DNA from: Nordella sp. HKS 07
Lineage (GTDB): Bacteria; Pseudomonadota; Alphaproteobacteria; Rhizobiales; Aestuariivirgaceae
Direction: 5' to 3'
Length of the DNA stretch: 64,000 nt
Assembly (NCBI RefSeq): GCF_011046735.1
Contig: NZ_CP049258.1
Location: 4,048,001 to 4,112,000 of the forward strand
The translations under genes were made by a program, and so were the position numbers. Positions 18,015 through 26,630 of the stretch are shown piece after piece. Position 1 is the stretch's first letter; the number at the start of each line of letters is the position of its first letter. Below the pieces are notes generated by a model. That model worked only from the letters and a program-made list of their open reading frames with translations. It searched no databases and was not told where the DNA came from.

Positions 18015-18134
18015 GTCACATCGCTATCACATCAAAGTGAAGCCGTGACAAGGGGTTAGACGGCCCGGATTACAGAAGATTCACATTGTAGAAAGGTCTC
18101 CGTAATTCGCCGATACCTACGTTTACTGTCACAT
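18015..18134. promoter_or_regulatory. TGTCACA-type motifs upstream of htrA
   Basis: TCACAT occurs at 18016-18021 and 18027-18032, exactly 11 bp apart. The inverse GTGACA is at 18045-18050, and TGTCACAT at 18127-18134 just before the htrA start. The same word recurs as an inverted pair before the response regulator gene (19676-19708). The spacing suggests binding sites for the linked OmpR-family regulator, which is inference. Confidence 0.4.
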
Positions 18135-18162
18135 GAATGCATGGGACACAGGAGACCCTTCC

Positions 18163-19650
18163 ATGACTACAAGCACCAAGGTGCGCAATCGCGTAATAGG
18201 CGCAATGGCCTTCGGCCTTCTGGCCGCGACGGCATTGTCCGCAAACTTTATGATCGCCCCATCCGTACCCGCGCTGGCCGAAACGGCGCAGCAGGTGGCG
18301 CCGCAGGCGGGCTTTGCCGATCTGGCTGAGAAAGTGATGCCGGCGGTCATCTCCGTTGAGGTCAATATCGCCAACGCCGCCGACGACGGCAGCGATGACG
18401 GCCAGGACGGCCCGGGCGTGCCGAACCTGCCGCAGGACAGTCCCTTCCGCGACTTCTTCAATCAGTTCCCGCAGTTCCGTGACCAGTTCCCGCAGGCGCC
18501 GCGCCAGCCGCGTGGCGGCATCGCGCAGGGCTCGGGCTTCGTGATCTCGGCCGACGGTTACGCCGTTACCAACAATCACGTCGTTGGCAATGCCGACAAG
18601 GTGTCGGTGAAGTTCAGCGACGGTCAGCAGTATGACGCCAAGGTGATTGGCACCGATCCCAAGACCGATCTCGCTCTGATCAAGATCGAGGGTGGCAAGA
18701 ACTTCGCCTTCGTGAAATTCTCCGGCAAGGAACCGCGCGTCGGCGACTGGGTGATGGCGGTGGGCAACCCCTTCGGTCTCGGCGGCACCGTGACCACCGG
18801 TATCATCTCGGCCCGCGGCCGTGATATCGGCTCGGGTCCCTATGACGACTTCCTGCAGATCGACGCCCCGATCAACAAGGGCAACTCCGGTGGACCCGCC
18901 TTCAATCTCGATGGCGACGTGGTCGGCATCAACACCGCCATCTACTCGCCCTCGGGCGGCAGCGTGGGTATCGGTTTCGCCATCCCGGCCGCGACCGCCC
19001 AGGATGTGATCGTCAGCCTCAAGGACAGCGGCAAGGTGACCCGCGGCTGGCTCGGCGTGCAGATCCAGCCGGTGACCGATGACATCGCCGAAGGACTGAA
19101 CCTCAAGGACAAGAAGGGCGCGCTCGTCGCCGATGTCACGGAGAAGTCTCCCGCCCTCGCCGCCGGCATCAAGACGGGCGATACGATAGTGAAGGTCGGC
19201 AATGACGAGATCACCGACCCGCGCGACCTCGCCAAGAAGGTGGCCCGCTATTCCCCCGGCAAGTCGGTGGACGTCACCATCATCCGCGACGGCAAGAGCA
19301 TGGTCGTCCCGGTCGAGCTCGGCAAGATGCCGGGTGAGAAGGAGGAGCTTGCCAGCGCCAAGCCGGCGGGGCACGAGGACGGCATGGCCGAGCTCGGCGT
19401 GCGCCTCGCTCCCGCCGAGGACGGTGCCGGCGTCAAGGTGATCGACGTGAAGCCTGGCAGCGCCGCCGACGACCGCGGCATCCGCGCGGGTGACGTGATC
19501 CTCGAAGTGGCAGGCAAGGAAGTCCATGAGCCCTCTGACGTCAAGGCAGCGCTGACCGCGGCCAAGGGCTCGGGCAAGCGGGTCGTCATGCTGGTCCGCT
19601 CGGGAGACAGCCAGCATTTCATCGCCCTGCCGGGCGGCGGCCAAGGGTGA
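18163..19650 (+). CDS. Periplasmic serine protease/chaperone of the DegP/HtrA (Do) family
   Basis: 495 residues from the ATG at 18163, with GGAGA seven bases upstream; an in-frame ATG at 18133 lacks such a site. A signal peptide (AMAFGLLAATALSANFM, cleavage near ALA-ET) leads to a trypsin-like domain with catalytic His139 (NNHVVG), Asp169 (KTDLALIK) and Ser242 (GNSGGPAF). Two PDZ domains follow (GWLGVQIQPVTDDIAEGL and GVRLAPAEDG...DDRGIRAGDVI). The Q/F/P-rich loop after the first strand (PFRDFFNQFPQFRDQF) is the LA loop. It degrades or refolds misfolded envelope proteins. It lies between ccm genes and a two-component system, an arrangement I recall from Rhizobiales. Confidence 0.95.
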   Translation: MTTSTKVRNRVIGAMAFGLLAATALSANFMIAPSVPALAETAQQVAPQAGFADLAEKVMPAVISVEVNIANAADDGSDDGQDGPGVPNLPQDSPFRDFFNQFPQFRDQFPQAPRQPRGGIAQGSGFVISADGYAVTNNHVVGNADKVSVKFSDGQQYDAKVIGTDPKTDLALIKIEGGKNFAFVKFSGKEPRVGDWVMAVGNPFGLGGTVTTGIISARGRDIGSGPYDDFLQIDAPINKGNSGGPAFNLDGDVVGINTAIYSPSGGSVGIGFAIPAATAQDVIVSLKDSGKVTRGWLGVQIQPVTDDIAEGLNLKDKKGALVADVTEKSPALAAGIKTGDTIVKVGNDEITDPRDLAKKVARYSPGKSVDVTIIRDGKSMVVPVELGKMPGEKEELASAKPAGHEDGMAELGVRLAPAEDGAGVKVIDVKPGSAADDRGIRAGDVILEVAGKEVHEPSDVKAALTAAKGSGKRVVMLVRSGDSQHFIALPGGGQG

Positions 19651-19675
19651 GTTAGCGTCTCGTGCGACGCTTGAG

Positions 19676-19708
19676 TGTCACACAACTCTCCCCCGCTCCC
19701 GTGTGACA
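19676..19708. promoter_or_regulatory. Inverted repeat TGTCACAC-N17-GTGTGACA upstream of the response regulator
   Basis: TGTCACAC at 19676-19683 and its exact reverse complement GTGTGACA at 19701-19708 flank a 17-bp spacer. The repeat lies about 100 bp before the response regulator start. Its word matches motifs before htrA. It is a candidate autoregulatory operator. Confidence 0.5.
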
Positions 19709-19717
19709 TTCCAGGTG

Positions 19718-19746
19718 GCGGAGACAGGGCGACCCCCTGTCTCCGC
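19718..19746 (+). terminator. Hairpin between htrA and the response regulator gene
   Basis: GCGGAGACAGGG (19718-19729) and CCCTGTCTCCGC (19735-19746) form a perfect 12-bp stem with a 5-nt loop. No T-run follows, so it may be a transcript-stabilising or attenuating hairpin rather than a classical terminator. Confidence 0.55.
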
Positions 19747-19802
19747 AGCCTGATCAGGTCGAAGGAATGAAGCAGAGAGGGGCTTTTCCTGAGGAAGAAG
19801 TC

Positions 19803-20537
19803 ATGCAACTTATGACCAACAGCAACATCAAGCCAACCGCAGCCGCAAATGACCCGGAAATCATGCGCATCCTGGTGATCGAGGATGATCGAGAAGCCGC
19901 TACCTGGCTCCTGAAGGGGCTGGCCGAGAGCGGTCATGTCGCCGATCTCGCTGCCGACGGCGAGGAGGGCCTGGCGCTGGCGCGCGAGCGGGTTCATGAC
20001 GTGCTGATCGTCGACCGCATGTTGCCCAAGCTCGACGGTCTTACCATCATCCAGACGTTGCGCGCTGAAGGCGTCACCGCCCCAGTGCTGATCCTGAGCG
20101 CGCTCGGCGACGTCGACGAGCGGGTCAAGGGGCTCAGGGCCGGTGGCGACGACTATCTCGCCAAGCCTTATGCCTTTTCCGAGCTTCTGGCCCGCATCGA
20201 GGGCCTGTCGCGCCGCCGCCACCAGGGGCCGCAGCAGACCCGGCTCAAGGCCGCCGATCTCGAAATGGACCTTCTGACGCGTACCGTGACGCGGTCGGGC
20301 CGTCCGATCATCCTCCAGCCGCGCGAATTCAAGCTGCTCGAATATCTCATGCGCAATGCCGGCCATGTGGTGACGCGCACCATGCTCCTGGAGAATGTCT
20401 GGGATTATCATTTCGACCCTCAGACCAATGTCATAGACGTCCATGTTTCGCGGCTGCGCGCCAAGATCGACAAGGGCTTCGACGAGCCCATTCTGCAGAC
20501 GGTCCGGGGTGCCGGCTATATGATCCGTTCGGCCTAG
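19803..20537 (+). CDS. OmpR-family response regulator
   Basis: 244 residues from the ATG at 19803, chosen for AGGA seven bases upstream; ATGs at 19767 and 19863 are alternatives. The receiver domain shows ILVIEDD, phospho-acceptor Asp71 (LIVDRMLPKLDGL), LSALGDVDERVKGL and KPYAFSELLARI. The winged-helix output domain follows with LQPREFKLLEYLMRNAG and the C-terminal VDVHVSRLRAKID...GAGYMIR. It pairs with the kinase encoded 33 bp downstream. Linkage to an HtrA protease suggests an envelope-stress role, and repeated TGTCACA motifs upstream of both genes may be its sites. Confidence 0.93.
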   Translation: MQLMTNSNIKPTAAANDPEIMRILVIEDDREAATWLLKGLAESGHVADLAADGEEGLALARERVHDVLIVDRMLPKLDGLTIIQTLRAEGVTAPVLILSALGDVDERVKGLRAGGDDYLAKPYAFSELLARIEGLSRRRHQGPQQTRLKAADLEMDLLTRTVTRSGRPIILQPREFKLLEYLMRNAGHVVTRTMLLENVWDYHFDPQTNVIDVHVSRLRAKIDKGFDEPILQTVRGAGYMIRSA

Positions 20538-20570
20538 TTTGCAGAGGACCCAGCGCGCCAACATGACCAT

Positions 20571-21989
20571 ATGAGCCCGTCAAGCCAGACTTCAAATCAC
20601 TCGAGCTACTGGAAGCTCTTCCATACTTCGACATTCAGGCTGTCGGCCGTCTATCTGATCGTCTTCATCGTATCAGTGGGCGCGATCCTCGCTTACATCT
20701 ACTGGAACACGGCGGGTCTTCTGGAGCGCCAGACGGACGAGACGATCAGGGCCGAGGTGCAGGGCCTGGCGGATCAATACCGCATCCGCGGACTGGACGG
20801 TGTTCTCGACACGGTGCGCCGCCGCTCGAGCGATGATTCGGGCTCGATCTATCTGCTGACAACGCCGGAAGGCGTGCGCATGGCGGGCAACCTGATCTCG
20901 GTACCGGACGAGATCGCCATCGAGGATTCGGGCTGGACCGAGTTCCCCTTCAATGTGAAAACCAGCACGGGGATGGAACCGCATCGCGCACGGGTATATT
21001 ACACCGAGCTCCCCGGCGAGAACGTCCTGGTCGTCGGCCGCGATATCGAGGACATGCGGCAATTCGCGACCATTATCCGCAACACGCTGATCACCGGCAC
21101 ACTGATCGCCGTCGCCCTCGGCATCGGCGGCGGCCTGCTCACCAGCCGCAACTTCCTGCGCCGCGTCGATGCCATTACCGATGCCAGCCGTTCGATCATG
21201 CAGGGCGACCTGGCCGGCCGTATGCCGGTACAGGGCACCGGCGACGAACTCGACCGCCTGGCGGAGTCTCTCAACCGCATGCTCGATCAGATCGAGCGGC
21301 TGATGCGCGGCATGCAGGAGGTGTCGAGCAATGTGGCGCATGATCTGAGAACGCCACTGACGCGGATCAAAGCACGGGCCGAATCGGCCTTGCGGTCCGG
21401 CGCCGAAGGCGATTTCAAGGCGGCGCTCGAGCAGACGATCGATGAATCCGACCGCCTGCTGCAGACCTTCGCCGCGCTGTTGTCGATCGCCAAGGCGGAA
21501 TCGGGCCAGTCCCGTGAGGGCCTGCAGCCCGTCGACGCCGCGGTGATTCTCCATGAAGTGGCGGAGCTATATGAGCCCTTCGCGGAGGACCAGGGCGGCA
21601 ACCTGACGACCGAGATTGCGGAGGCGCTCGATGTGCGTGCCAACCGGCAGCTGCTCGCCCAGGCGATCAGCAATCTCGTCGACAATGCGCTGAAATACGG
21701 CGAGTCGCCCGAGACCGGGGTTCCTGAGATCCGCGTCACCGGCGGATTAGAGGGCGACGACGCGGTGATCACCGTCAGCGACCGCGGCCGAGGCGTGGCG
21801 CCGGAAGATCGCCTCCACGTGCTCGAGCGCTTCGTGCGCCTGGATGAAAGCCGCTCCAAGCCCGGCAACGGATTGGGCCTGAGCCTCGTCGCCGGCGTGA
21901 TGAAGCTGCATGATGGCCGCATTGTGCTGGAAGATAACGAGCCCGGTCTGAGAGTGAAGCTCGTATTGCCGCAGCTTCAGCCGGCCTGA
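20571..21989 (+). CDS. Sensor histidine kinase
   Basis: 472 residues. Two TM helices (near residues 23-45 and 166-186) flank a periplasmic domain of about 120 residues. A HAMP domain follows (LRRVDAITDASRSIMQGDLAG, GDELDRLAESLNRML). The phospho-accepting H257 is in NVAHDLRTPLTRIK. The catalytic ATPase domain has the N-box region QAISNLVDNALKYG, DRGRGVAPEDR and NGLGLSLVAGV. It should phosphorylate the adjacent OmpR-type regulator in response to an envelope signal. All kinase motifs look intact. Confidence 0.93.
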   Translation: MSPSSQTSNHSSYWKLFHTSTFRLSAVYLIVFIVSVGAILAYIYWNTAGLLERQTDETIRAEVQGLADQYRIRGLDGVLDTVRRRSSDDSGSIYLLTTPEGVRMAGNLISVPDEIAIEDSGWTEFPFNVKTSTGMEPHRARVYYTELPGENVLVVGRDIEDMRQFATIIRNTLITGTLIAVALGIGGGLLTSRNFLRRVDAITDASRSIMQGDLAGRMPVQGTGDELDRLAESLNRMLDQIERLMRGMQEVSSNVAHDLRTPLTRIKARAESALRSGAEGDFKAALEQTIDESDRLLQTFAALLSIAKAESGQSREGLQPVDAAVILHEVAELYEPFAEDQGGNLTTEIAEALDVRANRQLLAQAISNLVDNALKYGESPETGVPEIRVTGGLEGDDAVITVSDRGRGVAPEDRLHVLERFVRLDESRSKPGNGLGLSLVAGVMKLHDGRIVLEDNEPGLRVKLVLPQLQPA

Positions 21990-22299
21990 CGGGCCCGGCT
22001 GCTTTACTTTCACGAGAAACTCTCTACATAGCGCCTCCCCGCAAAAGGACATCGGATTCACACATCTCGTGTCGGGTGCGTTTATACCCTCGCCCCCAAC
22101 GGGGGAGAGGGAGGGACCCGATGCGAAGCATCGGGAGGGTGAGGGGGAACTGACGGCAATTGTTCTGGCATTGCATCCGGATTATGCCGCTGGTTCCCCC
22201 TCACCCTAACCCTCTCCCCCGCAGGGGGAGAGGGGATCGCTCAATAGCCGGTCCCAATACGATGTGTGAATACGACAGCCGCGAAAGGAGGACGCGCAG
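21990..22299. repeat. REP/BIME-like nested palindromes upstream of the methyltransferase
   Basis: This 310-bp gene-free stretch holds stacked inverted repeats. There is a long-range pair GGGTGAGGGGGAAC (22137-22150) and GTTCCCCCTCACCC (22193-22206). A hairpin has arms CCCGATGC (22117-22124) and GCATCGGG (22128-22135). Another has arms CCCTCTCCCCC (22210-22220) and GGGGGAGAGGG (22224-22234), with an inverted relative near 22087-22111. The layout is that of a REP doublet. An RAYT transposase, the protein class known to mobilise such elements, is encoded at 54732. Confidence 0.7.
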
Positions 22300-23093
22300 A
22301 TGGACCGCCACGACGTTGCGAAACATTGGGAAGCCAATGCCGAAACCTGGACCCTCCATGCGCGCGCGCCGGCTACGACGTCTATCGCGATGTCCTGAAC
22401 ACGCCGGCCTTCCTGGCCATGCTCCCGGAAATCAGGGGCCGCAAGGGACTCGACGTCGCTTGCGGCGAAGGCTCCAATACGCGCGAGCTCGCCAGGCGCG
22501 GCGCGCTTATGCAGGCGATCGACATCGCGCCGACCTTCATCCGTCATGCCCAGGAGCAGGAGGCGAAGGACCCGCTCGGCATCGTCTTCCAGTATGGCGA
22601 CGGCATGGACATTCCGTTCGCCGATGAGAGCTTCGATTTCGTCACCTCGCTCATGGCGCTGATGGACATGCCGGATCAGGGCAGGGTGCTCGCGGAGATC
22701 GCCCGCGTGTTGCGCCCCGGCGGCTTCCTGCAGTTCTCCATTCTGCATCCCTGTTTCGTGCCCCCGCATCGCAAGAACCTGCGAGAGCCGGATGGAACCG
22801 TGCGGGCGATCGAGGTTGCCGGCTATTTCGACGCTATGGACGGCGAGGTGGAACGCTGGTGGTTCTCCACGCTTCCCAAGGCGGAGCGCGAAAAGGTGGC
22901 ACCCTTCGGTGTACCCCGCTTTCATCGCACTTTGAGCCAGTGGGTGAATTTCATCTGCACGTCCGGTCTGGTGATCGATGAACTGGGCGAGCCACGCGCC
23001 GACCCCGAAACGGCGGCCGCCCACCCCACCGTGGCCGACACCCGCATCGCCCCGATCTTCCTGCATTTCCGGGCGCGGAAACCAGATTCATAA
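22300..23093 (+). pseudogene. Class I SAM-dependent methyltransferase, frameshifted near the 5' end
   Basis: The ATG at 22300 has an excellent AAGGAGGA eight bases upstream and opens MDRHDVAKHWEANAETWTL, a typical start for this family. That frame ends after about 31 codons. The rest of the protein, from GYDVYRDVLNTPAFLAML on, is in another frame and continues intact to 23093. It shows the SAM motif GLDVACGEGSNTRELARRG, the VFQYGDGMDIPF motif and a post-motif LRPGGFLQFSILHPCF. The switch lies in a (GC)5 tract at 22360-22369 and equals two extra bases. It could be a pseudogene, a sequencing error or a slippage switch. The intact enzyme would be about 264 residues; its substrate is unknown. Confidence 0.8.
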
Positions 23094-23148
23094 TCTGGCG
23101 CGAATCCTTTTCGGCGAAGTGATTCCACTTCGCCTGGATGCGCGCTAG
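23094..23148. repeat. Short dispersed repeat upstream of glnE
   Basis: TGGCGCGAATCCTTTTCGGC and the following 9 bases (23096-23124) are identical to 4681-4709. The copy sits just after the methyltransferase stop and ends with GCGCGCTAG about 8 bp before glnE. Confidence 0.65.
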
Positions 23149-23157
23149 AAACCCTGC

Positions 23158-26034
23158 ATGACCGAAGCCCTCAGCGATCTTCCCCCGCCCCACGATCAGG
23201 ATAGTGCCGCCCGTGCCTGGACGGATCTGCGAGGGGAAGGGACCGTGTTGGGACCTTTCGAGGCAAAGCGCTCGCTTCTCGACGCGGTCTTCGGCGGCTC
23301 GCCTTTTCTGCGCGATCTCATTCTGCGCGATCCCGACTTCGCCCGGCGCGTCCTTGCAACCGATCCGGACCAGGTGCTGGCCGGGATCATCGAGGGGCTC
23401 ACGGCCGAGGCGGAAGATGAGCCGGAGATGCGCCGTCTCCTGCGCAAGAGCCGGGGCCAGGCCGCGCTCGCCATAGCACTCGCCGATCTGAGCGGCGCCT
23501 GGTCGCTCGATCAGGTGACCGAGGCGCTTACCCGCTTCGCCGAAGCCGCGCTCAATGCGGCGCTCGCCTGGCTCCTGGAGGAGGCGCGGCGCACCGGCAA
23601 GCTTCTGTCGGCCAAGGACGAGGAGGCGGGCTACACCATTCTCGGCATGGGCAAGTTCGGCGCCCATGAACTCAATTATTCGAGCGATATCGATCTCATC
23701 GTTCTCTACGATCCGCACGCGGCGAAGCTTGGCCAGGGCGTCGATCCCTCGACCTTTTTCGTCCGCCTCACCAAGCGCCTGGTGGTGCTGCTGCAGGACG
23801 TGACCGAGGACGGTTATGCCTTCCGCGTCGATCTGAGGCTGCGGCCCGATCCGCGCGCCACGCAGATCGCCATTTCGATCGAGGCGGCGGCGATCTATTA
23901 CGAAAATATGGGCCAGAACTGGGAGCGCGCCGCGATGATCAAGGCGCGGCCGGTGGCCGGCGACCAGGCCCTCGGGGCGGAGTTCCTCGACCGGCTCGTT
24001 CCTTATATCTGGCGCAAATATCTCGACTTCGCGGCGATCGCCGATGTGCAGTCGCTCAAGCGCCAGATCCACGCGGTCAAGGGTCATGGCACGATCGCCG
24101 TGCTCGGCCACAACATCAAGCTCGGCCGCGGCGGCATCCGCGAGATCGAGTTCTTCGTACAGACCCAGCAGCTCATTGCCGGTGGGCGCAATCCGAAGCT
24201 GCGCGGAAAGCGCACCGTCGATATGCTCGCGGCCCTGGCCGAGGCGAAATGGATCTCACCCGAGGCGGCGCGGGAGTTGAGTGAGGCCTATCGCTTCCTG
24301 CGCACCATCGAGCACCGCATCCAGATGGTGGCGGACGAGCAGACCCACACGCTTCCGGACGATGAGGCGGCCTTCGCGCGCCTGGCGCGCTTTGCGGGCT
24401 TCGCCGAGACGGCCGACTTCGCAGCGAAGCTGCGCGCCACTTTCGAGCTGGTGCAGGGCCATTACGCCGCCCTCTTCAAGGATGCCGAGGATCTGGGCAC
24501 CGAGGCGGGAAGCCTGGTTTTCACCGGCGGTGAGGACGACCCCGAGACGCTCGAGACCTTGACCGGCATGGGCTTCAAGCGGGCGAGCGAGATCGCCGCG
24601 ATGATCAGGAGCTGGCATTTCGGCCGCTATTCGGCGACGCGCAGCGCCAGGGCCCGCGAGCGTCTGACCGAGCTCATGCCGGCACTGCTCACCTCGCTGG
24701 CGAGAAGCGGTGATGCGGATCAGGCCTTTATCGCTTTCGACCGTTTCCTTGCGGGCCTGCCCACCGGCGTGCAGCTCTTCTCACTGCTCAAATCCAATCC
24801 GGGACTCCTCGATCTCATCGGCATCATTCTCGGCACGGCGCCGCGTCTGGCCCAGGAATTGAGCCACCGTCCGAAGGTGCTCGATGCGGTGCTCGATCCG
24901 GGCTTCTTCGGGGCGCTCCCCAAGGCGGCGGAACTTGCGGGCCTGGTCGCGGCGGCGACACCGCCCGGAACCCCGATCGATGAGGCGATCGACCGGGTGC
25001 GCGTCGTCGCCAAGGAACAGGCCTTCCGCATCGGCGTGCGCATCCTGTCGGAAACGGTGAGTGCGGCGGAAGCGGGCGGCGCGTTTTCCGATCTGGCCGA
25101 CGTCGTGCTGGAGCGGCTGCATGAGGCGGTGATCGCCGACATGGCGGAGCGCCACGGCAACGTGCCGGGCGGGCGCAGCGCGCTCATCGCGATGGGCAAG
25201 CTTGGTGGTCGTGAGATGACGGCGGGGTCCGATCTCGATCTCATCTTGATCTTCGATCACGACAAGGAAGCGGAAGCTTCAGACGGCGCCCGGCCGCTCT
25301 CGGCAGGGCAATATTTCGCCCGTCTTACCCAGCGCTTCATCTCGGCGGTCACCGCGCCGACCGCCGAAGGCGTTCTCTACGAGGTGGATATGCGCCTGCG
25401 CCCGTCCGGCAATAAGGGGCCCGTGGCGACGAGCCTCGCGAGCTTCACCGACTATCACCTCCACCAGGCCTGGACCTGGGAAGCCCTCGCTCTGACCCGG
25501 GCGCGCGTCGTGGCGGGCGATTCCGGCCTGATGGAGGAGCTCAGGGCCGTGATCGCCGAGGCGCTGTGCCGGCCCCGCGACAAGGCCAAGGTCACGCAGG
25601 ACGTGGTCGACATGCGCCGGATGATGCTGAAGGAGAACGCCCCCTATGGCGTGTGGGATATCAAACGGGCGCAAGGCGGGCTCGTCGATATCGAGTTCAT
25701 TGCCCAGTATCTTCAGATCATCCATGCCCACGAGGCGCCGCGCATTCTCGCCGTCACCACCTTGCGGGCGCTGGAGCGGCTGATCCAGGCAGGCCTTATC
25801 GCCGAGGCCGAGGGCAGCCGCCTCAAGGCGGCCTGTCTGGTCTATCAGCGCCTCACCCAGGTCCTGCGCCTGTGCGTTTCCGGTCCCTATAACCCCAAGG
25901 AGGTGCCGGCGGGCCTCAACCGGATCGTCGCCTCGGCCTCGGCCATGCCGGATATTGCCTCCGCCGAGGCGCTCATCGCCGAGACGCAGGCGCAGATCGC
26001 CGATCAGTTTGCCCGCCTGGTCGGGCCGCTGTGA
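23158..26034 (+). CDS. glnE: Bifunctional glutamine synthetase adenylyltransferase/deadenylase
   Basis: 958 residues, normal for GlnE. Two nucleotidyltransferase domains are visible. The N-terminal one, around residue 162, has GMGKFGAHELNYSSDIDLI and is the deadenylylase. The C-terminal one, around residue 677, has AMGKLGGREMTAGSDLDLI and is the adenylylase. Each is followed by a domain with R-rich motifs (VDLRLRPD, VDMRLRPSGNKG) and helical PII-response bundles. The enzyme modifies a tyrosine on glutamine synthetase under control of PII and glutamine. Its position downstream of the HtrA/two-component block fits Rhizobiales gene order as I recall it. Confidence 0.96.
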   Translation: MTEALSDLPPPHDQDSAARAWTDLRGEGTVLGPFEAKRSLLDAVFGGSPFLRDLILRDPDFARRVLATDPDQVLAGIIEGLTAEAEDEPEMRRLLRKSRGQAALAIALADLSGAWSLDQVTEALTRFAEAALNAALAWLLEEARRTGKLLSAKDEEAGYTILGMGKFGAHELNYSSDIDLIVLYDPHAAKLGQGVDPSTFFVRLTKRLVVLLQDVTEDGYAFRVDLRLRPDPRATQIAISIEAAAIYYENMGQNWERAAMIKARPVAGDQALGAEFLDRLVPYIWRKYLDFAAIADVQSLKRQIHAVKGHGTIAVLGHNIKLGRGGIREIEFFVQTQQLIAGGRNPKLRGKRTVDMLAALAEAKWISPEAARELSEAYRFLRTIEHRIQMVADEQTHTLPDDEAAFARLARFAGFAETADFAAKLRATFELVQGHYAALFKDAEDLGTEAGSLVFTGGEDDPETLETLTGMGFKRASEIAAMIRSWHFGRYSATRSARARERLTELMPALLTSLARSGDADQAFIAFDRFLAGLPTGVQLFSLLKSNPGLLDLIGIILGTAPRLAQELSHRPKVLDAVLDPGFFGALPKAAELAGLVAAATPPGTPIDEAIDRVRVVAKEQAFRIGVRILSETVSAAEAGGAFSDLADVVLERLHEAVIADMAERHGNVPGGRSALIAMGKLGGREMTAGSDLDLILIFDHDKEAEASDGARPLSAGQYFARLTQRFISAVTAPTAEGVLYEVDMRLRPSGNKGPVATSLASFTDYHLHQAWTWEALALTRARVVAGDSGLMEELRAVIAEALCRPRDKAKVTQDVVDMRRMMLKENAPYGVWDIKRAQGGLVDIEFIAQYLQIIHAHEAPRILAVTTLRALERLIQAGLIAEAEGSRLKAACLVYQRLTQVLRLCVSGPYNPKEVPAGLNRIVASASAMPDIASAEALIAETQAQIADQFARLVGPL

Positions 26035-26053
26035 GATCGGGCAAATTTATCGC

Positions 26054-26079
26054 GACGGAAACTGACGGAGCGTTCCGTC
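26054..26079 (+). terminator. Possible glnE terminator hairpin
   Basis: GACGGAA (26054-26060) and TTCCGTC (26073-26079) can form a 7-bp stem with a 12-nt loop, followed by CTTTGTTT. It lies 20 bp past the glnE stop. The stem is short and the loop large, so this is a weak call. Confidence 0.35.
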
Positions 26080-26122
26080 TTTGTTTCGGGAGCTGATTCC
26101 CAGGAAAAATAGGGAGACTGAA

Positions 26123-26572
26123 ATGAAGACGAACGCAACGTCCGTTGCGGCGATGACCGCGCTCATCCTGATGGGAGCCGCAGGCGCGGCTTTCGCCACC
26201 GAGCCCACTTTGCCGCGCAGCGAGCGCTCCTTCGGGCGCCTCGATGCCGACAGCGACGGCAAGGTGAGCGTGAATGAGCTGAAACCCAAGGCGGTCAAGC
26301 GCTTCCTGCGTCTCGATGACGACAAGAACGGCACCGTGACCACGGCCGAGATCGACGGCTGGCTGAAACGCGGTATCGAAAAGCGCAAGGATCGCATGCT
26401 CACCCGCCTCGACCAGAACAAGGATGGCAGCGTGACACGCGATGAGGTTGACGCCTATATCGATGCTCTGTTCAATGGCGCCGATGGCGACAAGGACGGC
26501 GGCCTGACGCTGGCGGAGATTCGCGAGACCTCCCCGCGGCGTACCGGGCAACGCGGCGCCACGGGCAACTGA
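26123..26572 (+). CDS. Exported EF-hand calcium-binding protein
   Basis: 149 residues from the ATG at 26123, with AGGGAG six bases upstream. A signal peptide (AAMTALILMGAAGAAFA) is followed by four EF-hand loops: DADSDGKVSVNE near residue 40, DDDKNGTVTTAE, DQNKDGSVTRDE and DGDKDGGLTLAE. All have Asp at 1, 3 and 5 or close substitutes and Glu at 12, so they should bind Ca2+. It is probably periplasmic. It lies directly before an ECF sigma factor operon, which suggests a link to envelope or metal stress. A direct regulatory role is not shown. Confidence 0.88.
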   Translation: MKTNATSVAAMTALILMGAAGAAFATEPTLPRSERSFGRLDADSDGKVSVNELKPKAVKRFLRLDDDKNGTVTTAEIDGWLKRGIEKRKDRMLTRLDQNKDGSVTRDEVDAYIDALFNGADGDKDGGLTLAEIRETSPRRTGQRGATGN

Positions 26573-26630
26573 TCATGAGCCAGCGCCGCACAAAATTTGC
26601 GGAGCCTGCGAAAGGAAGCGACCGGAAGAC

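Noticed and set aside
18070-19644. A 524-codon minus-strand frame opposite the HtrA gene
   Set aside because: The plus strand has an intact catalytic triad and PDZ domains; the antisense shows nothing.
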